Source: Rhizophlyctis rosea
Lineage: Eukaryota > Chytridiomycota > Chytridiomycetes > Rhizophlyctidales > Rhizophlyctidaceae
Direction: 5' to 3'
Length of the DNA stretch: 11,983 nucleotides
NCBI GenBank assembly: GCA_027596075.1
Contig: JADGJC010000528.1
Span: 1 to 11,983, forward strand
The notes beneath the pieces are model-generated. The model was given only the letters and a program-made list of their open reading frames with translations, had not been told where the DNA came from and ran no database searches. A program made the position numbers and the translations under genes. This document shows positions 1-8,153 of the stretch, piece by piece (the first letter of the stretch is position 1; each line of letters begins with the position of its first letter).

Positions 1-232
1 AGTTTTGCGGTCTGAACATTACTGTTTGCATGGCCAGAACGACATTTCCTTAACCATCTTCGTTGTTGACCCTCCATATTTTTTCATGGGTGGGCGGAGT
101 CGTCAATGACATCAGTTCACAGCTGTACTCATAAACATTTCTAAACTTTGACATGCCGATGTGCACATCCATTGTAGGATGTCGCCACATTACACAGAGA
201 AATAGTATTGTTCTATCAAGAATCTCCCGTCT
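1..232. other. 3' flank of gene A, no gene seen
   Basis: No frame on either strand looks coding here. It lies downstream of the stop codon of the minus-strand gene A. I saw no similarity to the corresponding 3' flank of paralog B (about 3700-3924), so the duplication that made A and B does not visibly extend past their stop codons. Confidence 0.5.
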
Positions 233-994
233 TTAGACCGCAATGGCCGGACTCACGAGCCGCCCATCAAGAAGATAGATAACGTCAACGTCCTTAAACT
301 TGAACGCCCACTCCCACTGGCCTGTCCCCATACGTTGCGCCGTGTTGCGGTTATCTACATCACATGCCACCTGAGGCTTCTTCAAGATCACGAAGGCGTC
401 GTTACTACCCATGATGCAATGTTCGCAGGAGAAGGCTACTGCCTTTGATCCGATGATGTGCTTCGGAGCCATGGGAGTGCGGGAGAAGGATAGCAGGGGA
501 AGGGTGAGGCGGAAGAAGGCGACGCCGTGGGTGCGGAAAGCTAGTTTGTAGAGGTGGGAATGTTTGGTGGAGATTGAAAAAGGGGTTCTTGAGGAGGGAT
601 TGGGGAAAGGTGTATGATGTGTATAGGGAAATTTGGGCGAGGGCGTTGTTTGGGATGGTGGAGAATGGAATTGGGTTAGATGGTGTAGGGGGATGCGGTT
701 GCGGATTAGTAACTATGGGATTTTCTCTGCAGGAGTACTGACTACTATTGTATGATTTGGTTTGAGCAGAAGAGCTTGCTTGATGAGAGCTGTATGTTTG
801 ATGGCATGGACCCTTGCCATATCTAGTCGGAAGTGTTTGATAGAGTCGCGGAAAAGGCGACTAACGAGGAGGAGGGAGAGGAAGTCCTTTGTTGCGACGT
901 TGAGAAGTATGGGTTGGAAAATGTATCTGAAAATCATCAGGAGGATTTCGGGTGGGAGGAGGGCGAGGGGGTTTTGTGTTGGGGTGAGAGGTGG
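233..994 (-). pseudogene. F-box-like paralog A, probably decayed
   Basis: Paralog of the gene at 3925-4710. The 5' segment (994 down to 780) encodes LLPPEIL, then FLSLLLVSRLFRD and HFRLDMARVHAIKHTALI, an F-box-like pattern with a longer than usual spacing. A putative intron (779 down to 727, 53 nt) starts with GC rather than GT, at exactly the point where paralog B has GTGAGT, and ends CTGCAG; the joined frame gives LIKENPIVTN. The next segment reads TFPQSLLKNPFF, matching B's YQFPKTLFKNPFF. Near 565-585, at a run of five A (T on minus), the frame shifts. From there the matching frame is KHSHLYKLAF, LPLLSFSRTPM, HIIGSKAVAFSCEHC, LKKPQVAC, WEWAFKF and YLLD, ending at 233. The F-box frame also has a TGA at 995-997 with no in-frame ATG before PPEIL. 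Seen: frames and shift. Inferred: decay. A base-calling error at the homopolymer could also explain the shift. Function unknown; F-box proteins usually select substrates for SCF ubiquitin ligases. Confidence 0.55.
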
Positions 995-1188
995 TCATTT
1001 CGGACGTTTTTGAGCAGATAGGCGGTGGACGGAAGGGTTGTGCGCGGGTTGTTGATATTGCCGGGTGCTGCGCGGTTTTTTTTTGCAATGGTATAGAATG
1101 CTGTGCATTCCAGAATATGCAAGGGTGGAAGTCGAAACTTCGAGGGGGGTGGGGTTTAGTGGGGTAGTTGGGGTGTGAGCAAGGTTGA

Positions 1189-1247
1189 GGCATGTGGAGG
1201 CACAGTTTTTCGTGGCTGGCCCGGACGGAAGCCACAAGGCGCAGTCG
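1189..1247 (-). promoter_or_regulatory. Upstream element shared by paralogs A and B (A copy)
   Basis: On plus this holds GTGGCT (1212-1217) and AGCCAC (1230-1235), followed by GCAGTCG. The same arrangement occurs upstream of paralog B at 4855-4910. On minus both read GACTGC, then TGTGGCTTC, then AGCCACRAA, then GCCTCC. It lies about 200 bases 5' of the F-box-like segment. It may be promoter, 5' UTR or an N-terminal coding exon; the sequence does not decide. Confidence 0.4.
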
Positions 1248-1300
1248 CTCCACTTCCACACTTCCCACCCAGTCCACCTCTTCCAGGGTGGTCTGAAGGG

Positions 1301-1879
1301 AGCTTTTTGTTCCACTTACTTACTTACAAGGCTTCACATGTGTCCTCCGTGACTCGCTTGCATCGCACCTATGAAGAAATCGCCGTGCAACGACAGATGT
1401 TTGAGGGCTCTTAGCGACTGCCCGTCGTTTCAGATGGCTGCCGACTGTATGCTAACCTCACTCCGCCGGTGTTGGGACAATCTGCATAGGGGTGACTAAA
1501 ATCGGGAATGAAATGGAGGCAGTGATTGGCATTCACAAGTCTTACGACATCATCTGATGATACTGGGAACATTCAATGGCGATGTTAAATCTTTGCTTAA
1601 AACCTGCGACATATGGCAACAATCCAAAAAGCGATCCTACTTGGAGCGACTTTCTTAAGTAGGAAAGTGGAAAAGCGTCATTGGTAGGTCGAAGGTCTTT
1701 GTAGTTTTAGAGGTTAGAGAGTCAGAACTTCAGTTGCTTGAGCATTGCCGCTCAAATTGTGAGCCTTCCTCGATTTTGGGTTTTTGGTCGTGACTTCTCT
1801 TTCCCCATCTGGCGTATAAGCTGGCCATTCAAAACGGTATTCGCAGTTTGAAATTTCCTGTGTTTTGAGATGGGAACAT
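1301..1879. other. No gene recognised
   Basis: Short frames only, none with consistent coding character. A small imperfect hairpin (CCTACTT at 1636-1642, AAGTAGG at 1657-1663) is present and unremarkable. Confidence 0.4.
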
Positions 1880-2367
1880 TCAGTAACGCGTGCAGAGCCC
1901 CTCCTTGCACCAAAGAACTTCCATATCCGAGGGCACCGAAGGTTGTGATGAAATGTGAATGGCGAAATCTGGAAGAGTATCGACTGTAACAGGCGTTATT
2001 CGTAAGAGGAGATGATGAGAACCATATACTGTATCCTTTTTATTCAGTTCCATTGTTTGTCGGCACTTGTTCGGCCTGGCGGCATTGTAGAATACAGCCG
2101 CGCCCTCTTGATGGTGCAAAACAGAATTTGAATTCGCCGAGGCGGAATTGGGGCAAAAAAATACTGATGCTGGAATCACACGCGCGGCTACGGGTGAAAT
2201 GTGGTGATATTCATTGCACCCGAAGTACCCGACCAAAGGCGCAGGGGTCCATGGGATGAGAGGTGTGTTACTCGCGTTGTGATAAAGGACAACTTGCCAT
2301 AGAAGCTGGGAAAAGTATTTTCGATGCTTCCCGAGTCGTGATGCGAACTTGCGTAGGAAGCGCATTC
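1880..2367 (-). CDS. Candidate last exon, 161 codons, unknown protein
   Basis: A single open frame runs from a good 3' splice site to a TGA at 1880. On minus, TAAAC followed by CTCTTGCAG fits a branch site and acceptor, with the exon starting at 2367. An ATG follows at 2365, so it could also be an unspliced ORF. The protein begins MRFLRKFASRLGKHRKYF, basic and possibly amphipathic. It continues with aromatic, His- and Cys-containing stretches (GYFGCNEYHHISP, VFFCPNSAS) and a beta-rich end (LLLRITPVTVDTLPDF, AIHISSQPS). I do not recognise a family. The length of the open frame and the splice context support it. The lack of any recognised domain and of an identified upstream exon argue for caution. 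Confidence 0.35.
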
Positions 2368-2804
2368 CTGCAAGAGTTTACTTGATGTTTGACATCGAAA
2401 CTCAAAAATAATGGTGGAGGTATAACTGATGACGCAAAATTAGAGTAACCATATCGATTGCGCCTGTAGGTAGCAGACGGATTGTGCATCTTGAAATGCT
2501 GTCTTACAACCGCGCGATCTGGGTAAGGCTATACATTAGAACGGTGAACTCAGTGAGGAAAGTGAATGAGGTGATCACAAACCATGCAGAGTTCGCCGAT
2601 TTGCATCAAAAGGTTGGCTGGGCAGATCGTGGGTGGCACTTGATTCAAAACCCACTTTTTTTCTACAAGGACTTTCCCATATAAATCAAAGCTGGAGAAT
2701 TTCCAGTTGGATCAATTTGCAAAAACTTAATCACTTTCGAAGACATCTTTGCGCGGTCAAACTGAATGCATTGGTCATATGATTCGATGACGACCGGTAT
2801 TTCA
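2368..2804. other. No gene recognised
   Basis: No convincing exon. It separates two minus-strand exon-like regions and could hold introns or 5' sequence of the unit at 1880-2367. Confidence 0.3.
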
Positions 2805-3655
2805 TTACAGACCTAAAGGTGCAGTCTGTGCCAGCATATGTGGTGGGTGAGGTGCGCAGAAAAAGTTTGCCAACACCCCAGCAGGAATGACTGGAATGTT
2901 TGAGGGATTGGGTTGTGATAGGGCGGGTGGTAACCTCACTCAATGGACATGCGACAAATGCCGACTCACTGAATGCACATAAGGCCTGGTGTTATGTGCG
3001 CTTACGGACACGTTGCGGGACCTCGAATGCAGGCACTATGACAGTGTCATTCAAAAGTTCTGATGCCCCACCTCATCTTCCCTTTGGTGTTGGTAGTACG
3101 GTACAGTGTGCAGCGTAGATACGAGATGGGCGAAAAATGAAGGCAATGCACCATCAGAGAATGATAATTTTGCTGGCCGACGGAGAACGAAGCTAATATT
3201 CAATCCATTTACATCTTCTGCTTGCGATACGGGTGCGTGAACTTGTGCTATCTCCTCTTCGCCGTTGGTTCTGATGTCTGACAGGAGTTGCACCTTTGGA
3301 GGTGTATCACAAAAACAGACAAACCGCAGGCTTTGTGAAACATCTACTGTAGTTGTACTGAAGACAGCAAGAGGTCTGGCTGGAATTTTGCTCCATCTAA
3401 CATGGACCCCGGAGTGACCGTGATCGTCAACCTCCTTGGCAAGTCAGGTTGATCACCTCCAAAAAGTTGAATGGGTGCCGTTCCTGCCGTTCGTTGTGGC
3501 CAATGGTATTTGGCATCCATTGCTGTATGCGTGGTATATGCTTGATCATCCAGATACATGAGATGGTCAGAAATAGAAACCGTAGAATTCTCATTCCGTG
3601 AAGGTCGATTGTGGATCAGTCGACATTCAAGGTTTGGGAGTGTGCTTTTTTTCAA
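2805..3655 (-). pseudogene. Coding remnant or intron-dense gene, unknown beta-rich protein (locus 1)
   Basis: Several minus-strand frames look coding in succession. Frame one (3655-3344) has ENSTVSISDHLMYLDDQAYTT. Frame two is open without a start for 131 codons (3443-3051): it reads KIPARPLAVFSTTTVDVSQ, SLRFVCFCDTPPKVQLLSDI, GLNISFVLRRPAKLSFSDG. A third frame (3065-3006) reads SELLNDTVIVPAFEVPQRVR and stops at a plausible donor, GTAAGC. A fourth (about 2935-2805) reads NIPVIPAGVLANFFCAPHP. A possible acceptor for frame two is CCTGACTTGCCAAG just before GAGGTTGAC. The frame changes may be short introns, as in the aldehyde dehydrogenase, or frameshifts in a dead gene; I cannot tell which. TVSI...YLDD resembles TVSI...YVGD at 5355-5501. 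The pattern is faintly arrestin-like (beta-sandwich), which is a guess. Confidence 0.4.
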
Positions 3656-3799
3656 TGGTGTTCATTTGAATATTTTTGAAATGGTTTCATTTTGTACATT
3701 AACTTAGAAACAAGAGGAATGCAGCCGGATTCTCAAGATACTGCGGAGCGCAACAATTTGCGAGTGACATGTGCCTAGCGGGGATATGTTTGTTTCATC

Positions 3800-3873
3800 G
3801 AGACTTGGGTCTGGGAGGTGAGATCAACAGATCAATCTGGACAACAGCACGGCGAGCCATGAACCCAAGTCTC
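3800..3873. repeat. Inverted repeat, 11-bp perfect arms
   Basis: GAGACTTGGGT (3800-3810) is repeated in inverted form as ACCCAAGTCTC (3863-3873), with 52 bases between. The loop holds a short direct repeat, GATCAAC and GATCAATC. It lies just downstream of the stop of gene B, so a 3'-end hairpin or a small element remnant is possible. Confidence 0.5.
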
Positions 3874-3924
3874 ATCAGTAATAGTAATGATTGCCTGACA
3901 TGCAGGAGCTGGGGAAGTCTTTGA

Positions 3925-4710
3925 TTACACAATGTAAATTCCTTCACTGTCCAGAAGATATACTGGCTCAAAAGCCGCAAACTTCACCGCCCAAGTCCAT
4001 TTGCAGGCCGCTACAACCTTCTGAGTATGCTGCGCCCTCGTACCGCATGCCAACTGGGGTTTCCTCAACACCACCACCTCCTCCCCGCCAACTCCCTCAA
4101 TCACGCAAAACTGACAACTAAATGCCACCAGGTGTTTGCCGGCAATGTGTGTGGGAGACATAGGAGTTGATTCGTAGCGTAGGAGTGGAAGAATGTTGAG
4201 GAGGAAGGCGCTTTGGAGGTCGACAGGAGTCAGTTTGAAGAGGTTTAGGAGGTGTTTGTGCTTGTTGAAGAAGGGGTTTTTGAATAGTGTTTTGGGGAAT
4301 TGATAGGTTTCGTCGTGGCCTGTTGACGTGAGGGTGCTATTGATGTGGAAAGTCTGATGAGACATGCGATCTATAGGAGGGCCCTGCAATGCTGACAATG
4401 ATGTTGTTCTCGTATATGCATTGATGACAGGACGCACTCACTCGATGATGGTAGTATACTTGGCTGCATGTGCTCTAGCCATGTCCGGTCGCATGTGCTT
4501 CGCGTTGTCGCGGAAGAGGCGGTCCACGAGGAGGAGGGTGGGGAACCGTCGGGTGCCAACGCAGAGGACCAGGGGGTAGATTATGTATGTCATGAGAATG
4601 ATGGATAGAATTTCGGGTGGGAGGACTGCGAGGGGGTTTCGAGATAGGTTAACGGGGTGCTGGGCGGGGACGGCATTGGGTTGTGTATGGAGGGGTAATG
4701 CGAGTTTTGT
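3925..4710 (-). CDS. F-box-like paralog B, two-exon model
   Basis: Exon 1 (open from 4710, ending 4442) encodes NPLAVLPPEILSIIL, then FPTLLLVDRLFRDNAKHM and PDMARAHAAKYTTII. Its donor is GTGAGT. The intron is 4441 down to 4337 (105 nt), ending ATCAATAG. Exon 2 (4336-3925) adds 136 residues in phase: TYQFPKTLFKNPFF, LLNLFKLTPVDLQSAF, HIAGKHLVAFSCQFC, EEVVVLRKPQLAC, WTWAVKF and VYLLDSEGIYIV, then stop. Earlier in-frame acceptors meet stops, which favours this one. The 5' end is unresolved: a TAA lies at 4711-4713 and no ATG precedes PPEIL in frame, so an upstream exon is needed or the start is lost. The N-terminal pattern is F-box-like (LPPEIL followed by LLLVxRLFRD). The C-terminal half, with Cys-x2-Cys and a later Cys, matches no family I know. 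Paralog A shares all these motifs. Substrate-adaptor function is inference only. Confidence 0.6.
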
Positions 4711-4854
4711 TTACGTCGCGAGACCGTTGGGGTGGTGGTTTTGTGAGTTTTGCGGAGTGCTGGACGTTCCATGATATAGGAAACAGGGTGTTGATGGGGA
4801 GCGAAAGACGGAGGAGAGGAAAAGGGCTGCGAGCGGTGCGGGGGGAGACTTATG

Positions 4855-4910
4855 TGGGTGGGGATGCGGAGGCGAAGCTGTTTGTGGCTGAAGCCACATG
4901 GGCAGTCGAC
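4855..4910 (-). promoter_or_regulatory. Upstream element shared by paralogs A and B (B copy)
   Basis: Contains the 14-base palindrome GTGGCTGAAGCCAC (4884-4897 on plus) followed by GGCAGTCG. It matches the A copy at 1189-1247, where the two half-sites are 12 bases apart instead of 2. Both lie in the same orientation upstream of their gene. Confidence 0.4.
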
Positions 4911-5018
4911 TTCTCATTTCGTCTCATTGGTGTTTGATGTACTCAAATATTCCGACTGCCTAACTATGCACGTTCATATGACCATTTCAGCGGTTAATGG
5001 GAAGTTGATACACCATTG

Positions 5019-5589
5019 CTATACAATGGAACTTGTCTCGATTTTGAGACTTTGATGGGTTGCGGAAAATCTCTCAATGGAATGCTGCCTCCATTTCGAT
5101 GATTCAAATGTATGAACACTATCGACCGCGTCATTCGATAGGACACCGCTACTGGATATCAATTTGAAGAACATTTCAACCAGAGGAGGATTGGTTATCA
5201 GATGGGTTCTACGATTCCATCAATGTTACAGGGACATCTGTGCAAAACGTGAACCCAAAAATGATGTACAGATCGTGAGTGTACATTTGGGAAAAATGAG
5301 ATGTGCTGCCATTGAAATCAGTGGTTCCTGTCAGTGGGGCGTGAAATAGCAGCGCTATGGATTGACATAATCTCCAACATAAGTGATCTTGGTCGGCAAG
5401 AAGATGGACACGGTGGTGGGTCCATTCACCAAGACGTGGATCTGCAATGAGTCGATGGTGAAGAAGTCGAATGGCGTCAATAAGATCAATGACAAAGGCA
5501 ATCATGATGACGATGGTAGTGTAATGGAGGCGCAAAGAAAAGGCTGCGAAGCAGTGTTTCGCGGATTTGAGGTTGACCCCAATGTTCAA
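5019..5589 (-). pseudogene. Coding remnant or intron-dense gene, unknown beta-rich protein (locus 2)
   Basis: Three minus-strand frames look coding in turn. Frame one (5589-5209) opens GVNLKSAKHCFAAFSLRLHY and later gives APLTGTTDFNGSTSHFSQMY and LYIIFGFTFCTDVPVTL. Frame two (5501-5355) gives TPFDFFTIDSLQIHVLVNG and then TTVSIFLPTKITYVGDYVN, the most protein-like stretch. Frame three (5213-5019) gives NPPLVEMFFKLISSSGVL and SSKWRQHSIERFSATH. TTVSI...YVGDYV followed downstream by FTFCTDVPVTL parallels TVSI...YLDDQAY followed by FVCFCDTPPKV at locus 1. No clean splice pair joins the frames, so frameshift decay is at least as likely as unrecognised introns. The family is unknown; an arrestin-like N-terminal strand pattern is possible but weak. 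Confidence 0.35.
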
Positions 5590-5595
5590 TATGGG

Positions 5596-5638
5596 GCCAG
5601 CATCTGGAGTTCAGTGAAGCCTGCCAGCATTTGGAGTT
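5596..5638. repeat. Short direct repeat, 16 bp twice
   Basis: GCCAGCATCTGGAGTT (5596-5611) and GCCAGCATTTGGAGTT (5623-5638) differ at one base and start 27 bases, nine codons, apart. On minus, both units read LQMLA in one open frame. No larger array is visible. Confidence 0.6.
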
Positions 5639-5748
5639 TGGAAACAGGGCGCTTCGAGTTCAACACCACCCATAATACAGACAAAAAGTGCAAAACCGTG
5701 AGAACTGTGCCCCACCTCATGAAGTCATGACACGTCAAAAACCGACAG

Positions 5749-5975
5749 AACACCTCCATTTCTTTTACGCAGCTCCTTCGGAAACCTCGTAGAAGATGAG
5801 CCATCACCAAACCTCTCGGACAATCGACAAGAAAGTGAGAACGCGCTCATCACAGAAGACCTCGACTCGGAATCAAGTGTCAGCCTTACCTTAGACGACA
5901 CCACAGACGACAAACGCAAATTCTTCCAGCAGCTCGGACTCAAGGATGATGATGACGTTGATCACGGAGCTCTCA
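5749..5975 (+). CDS. Candidate exon, acidic unknown protein (plus-strand unit, block 1)
   Basis: The frame is open from 5723 and an acceptor ACCGACAG ends at 5748. The donor at 5976 is GTATGT, a textbook fungal 5' splice site. The block encodes PPFLLRSSFGNLVEDEPS, SENALITEDLDSESSVSL, LDDTTDDKRKFFQQLGLK and DDDDVDHGAL, a Ser/Asp/Glu-rich, probably disordered segment. Codon third positions lean to C and G, which supports real coding. No family is recognised. A following exon may begin at 6031 after GTTGAGCAG (54-nt intron), giving TDIGPDPMRL in phase. There is no in-frame ATG, so an upstream start exon is missing from this model. Confidence 0.5.
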
Positions 5976-6115
5976 GTATGTGAAGCTTGTTCCATTAGAT
6001 CAGAACATTAAGACCTGGACGTTGAGCAGCTGACATCGGCCCCGACCCCATGCGATTGAGTGCCTGTCGTATATGTAACCTCCACTTGTGACAGCTTCCC
6101 TTCACTTTCCACTAG

Positions 6116-6251
6116 GACGTCAAACAATTTTCGAACGAACAGATCATTCGATTGCAAGTTCAAACAAGAAGGACTCAAAGACGAGTTGCAATCAGCATGC
6201 AATAACGCACAGGATTACGGGGCCAAACTTGTGGGCCCTTCGCACAATTGA
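6116..6251 (+). pseudogene. Coiled-coil-like block with apparent frameshift (plus-strand unit, block 2)
   Basis: Follows a strong acceptor, TTCACTTTCCACTAG. In phase 0 it reads DVKQFSNEQIIRLQVQ, then degenerates into Arg-rich sequence and a TAA. From about 6160 the +1 frame reads EGLKDELQSACNNAQDYGAK and stops at 6249-6251. The two halves suggest one heptad-like helix broken by a single extra base in the CAAACAAG run (6161-6168). No donor upstream gives phase 0, so the splice from block 1 is also unresolved. A base-calling error would explain the shift equally well. Confidence 0.35.
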
Positions 6252-6578
6252 TGCGGCTGCTCAGACCATGACCACGTCCCGGGTATTGAGCGGATATGTT
6301 TGAATTGGGTCTCATGGATCTCTTTTTGGTCACTAATCTTCGATATTCTTCAATGTGCGGGTCATTGGAAAGTTGAGCGGACCTATTGTCTCAGAGCTGT
6401 AAATGTCATGGCATACTGGCCCAGTAGGCCGGGCCTGATGAAATCACAGACTAATCGAAGAATCCCCTACAGACGGGGAACTTTCTCAGTTTGGCAAATG
6501 GCTGGGCTGGAGAGAATAAAATGAAGAACACCAACAAATTGTCCCACACAGGTGTACATCTTTGTACTGTGAGCACAG

Positions 6579-6827
6579 GAGCGCAGTTTTTCCGAGCGAT
6601 ATTTTGCAATCCGCCCAGTATGTTGCAAAACCCCAATGATCCACAACGATGCCACAAACACCTTCACACCATTATCAGAAACGTGGAAAATGAAAATACC
6701 CATTCCGACGTACGAGGAGGCTGCCAGCCCCGTCAAATGGCAGCAGACTTCTGATGAGTTCAGTGACTTCGACCTCAAGAAGTTCAAGTCGGTGTCAAAG
6801 CAAGGAATCAGTCCAAAAGCCGAATAA
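6579..6827 (+). CDS. Candidate terminal exon, charged unknown protein (plus-strand unit, block 3)
   Basis: An acceptor GAGCACAG ends at 6578. One frame reads NTFTPLSETWKMKIPIPTYE, EAASPVKWQQTSDEFSDF and DLKKFKSVSKQG, with a TAA at 6825. In the first half a second frame is equally protein-like (AQFFRAIFCNPPSMLQNP, HLHTIIRNVENE), so the true path may switch frames near 6690. The second half is the reliable part, with GC-leaning codons. I do not recognise a family. Grouping with blocks 1 and 2 rests on strand and proximity only. Confidence 0.35.
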   Translation, partial: ERSFSERYFAIRPVCCKTPMIHNDATNTFTPLSETWKMKIPIPTYEEAASPVKWQQTSDEFSDFDLKKFKSVSKQGISPKAE

Positions 6828-6862
6828 TGTTCAGGGCGAGTACACTTGGTTCACATACATAC

Positions 6863-7312
6863 CTCGTTGTACCATTGAAGTTGGTGAGCATCTGACTCCT
6901 GGTTTGCCCAACGGGCAGCAAAAGTGCTTAAAGGTAGTGTGTGGGACACAAATTGGGCGCAGCTCATGCAAGTGAGGTAGTTGCGTATGCCAAATATGTG
7001 AAGTTTGTGTTCCAAAAGAGGGTACTGGACGGCATCGAAATTCCGCATAGATATTGATATGAGGGATAGGATATTTGATGCTCCATCCTGGTCAGACTCC
7101 ACAGAAATATCGAAACTCCCATATTCATATTCTATGGGACCGGAGGTTTTGGATACCGTCCACTCTGAGTACTCTGAGCCGCGAGTTTCACAGTAGAGTG
7201 GTGATTTATTTGGATGTGTAGCCAGGTATTTATGCAAATAAATTTGGCCAATGAGGTCTGTAGTTTGCGCACATTGAGGTTCTTTTTGTTCCATGCGAAC
7301 TGTGCGAACCAT
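6863..7312 (-). CDS. Candidate exon ending at GTATGT donor, unknown protein
   Basis: The open minus-strand frame from 7312 down runs into the donor GTATGT at 6862 after HQLQWYNE; the frame then stops within nine bases, as expected of an intron. It includes TVRMEQKEPQCAQTTDLI, TSGPIEYEYGSFDISVES, LLEHKLHIFGIRNYLTC and LPLSTFAARWANQESDAH. Its first third is paralogous to the exon at 7845-8153 (EQKE..xxTQTT). Further 5' in the same frame there are stops near 7345 and 7430, so the 5' boundary is uncertain or this copy is broken. No domain is recognised. Confidence 0.4.
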
Positions 7313-7425
7313 GATATAATGCGTGATGCTGGAGCAGCGAAGAGGGCGTCAGATAGAAATGTTCAGCACCTTCCGGTGTCGAACACCTTCCTCAAGAGGC
7401 AGGAGATGTCCAACTCGTCCCGCCT
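7185..7425. repeat. Diverged tandem duplication, copy 1
   Basis: Aligns with 7872-8090 in the same orientation. Anchors are GTAGTTTGCG (7260 and 7948), TTTTGTTCC, and GTCCAACTCGTCC (7408 and 8075). Offsets of 688 and 667 imply a net indel of 21 bases, a multiple of three. The flanking AGTGGT and CAGGT blocks also align. Confidence 0.6.
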
Positions 7426-7844
7426 ATCCATTACCCGAACAGAAAGCTTATCATCTTTTTTGCGATTGGTTTAGTTGGATGCCCATTGCAAAAGAGTAGA
7501 CTGCTCGACTCCTCAAAGAGTACACATGACCACCAGTAAGGATGGACAACTTGCGTCCCGAGAGTGTAGCAGATGGCAAAGTATTGCCATGTCGCTAAGC
7601 ATGGGAATCCTTCACAGCTTTGTTTTTGGCTGGCTGCTGGAAATCCTCAGAACTGTTTTTGGAGACACCACAGACTTACAAAAAAAGACAGCCTGAAACG
7701 TGCCGATCGTGGTATCCGACCGTCCAAGTGAGGAAGGACCACAGGACGTAGGGTAGTCAGTTCATAAACACGCATCCCAAAACCACCCATTTGTAAGGAA
7801 GTTGCCGGCCCTGCGCCCTGCTACGATGGACCTTTTGGATCGGG

Positions 7845-8153
7845 CTAATGAAAATGGCGCAGATACCACATACAAATACAGAGTAAAAGTGGTATATTGA
7901 ACTTATTCAGGTCTGTATACAAAGGTACTATCTTGAGCAATGTGGTCGTAGTTTGCGTACCTCGAGCTTCCTTTTGTTCCGCGCAAACCGTACTATCGGA
8001 CGCATGGATGGGCGAAGGGAACGGTGAATGGAAATTGTCGGTACCGAAGCATTCGCTTCTTAGGAGACGAAGGAGTCCAACTCGTCCTGCCGTTTCAGTG
8101 TACGAACGGATAGCCAAAGTTTGTTCTTCTTCGTAATGAGTTGCATTGACTTC
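7845..8153 (-). CDS. Candidate exon after strong acceptor, unknown protein
   Basis: A long pyrimidine tract with CTAGCAG on minus ends at 8154, an excellent 3' splice site. The exon is open for 102 codons to a TAG at 7845. It reads EVNATHYEEEQTLAIRSYTE, TAGRVGLLRLLRSECFGTD, PSPIHASDSTVCAEQKEARG and TQTTTTLLKIVPLYTDL, then a hydrophobic tail (NIPLLLCICMWYL) that could be a membrane segment. It overlaps the duplicated block whose other copy lies at 7185-7425 and shares EQKE and TQTT with it. The family is unknown. Of the two copies this one keeps the frame better. Confidence 0.4.
   Translation of the reverse strand, partial: EVNATHYEEEQTLAIRSYTETAGRVGLLRLLRSECFGTDNFHSPFPSPIHASDSTVCAEQKEARGTQTTTTLLKIVPLYTDLNKFNIPLLLCICMWYLRHFH
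7872..8090. repeat. Diverged tandem duplication, copy 2
   Basis: Partner of 7185-7425. The minus-strand reading frame is open throughout this copy, whereas copy 1 has in-frame stops in its 5' part. Confidence 0.6.

Noticed and set aside
861..1277. 138-codon minus-strand ORF, Pro/Ser/Thr-rich
   Set aside because: It overlaps the F-box-like segment of gene A in another frame; its low-complexity composition comes from the C-rich strand. B shows no matching open frame of that length.
1295..1315. MEQKAP on minus resembles MEQKEP of the duplicated block
   Set aside because: The match is limited to about 15 bases and is not supported by flanking similarity.
1508..5093. 13-base inverted match GAAATGGAGGCAG near 1508 (plus) and 5081-5093 (minus)
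   Set aside because: No extension on either side; expected by chance for one such match in 12 kb.
5383..5730. 115-codon plus-strand ORF
   Set aside because: Antisense to the more protein-like minus frames at 5019-5589; no family motif or splice support.
7005..7196. Plus-strand ORF opposite 6863-7312
   Set aside because: The minus frame ends at a GTATGT donor and is longer; the plus frame looks like its shadow.
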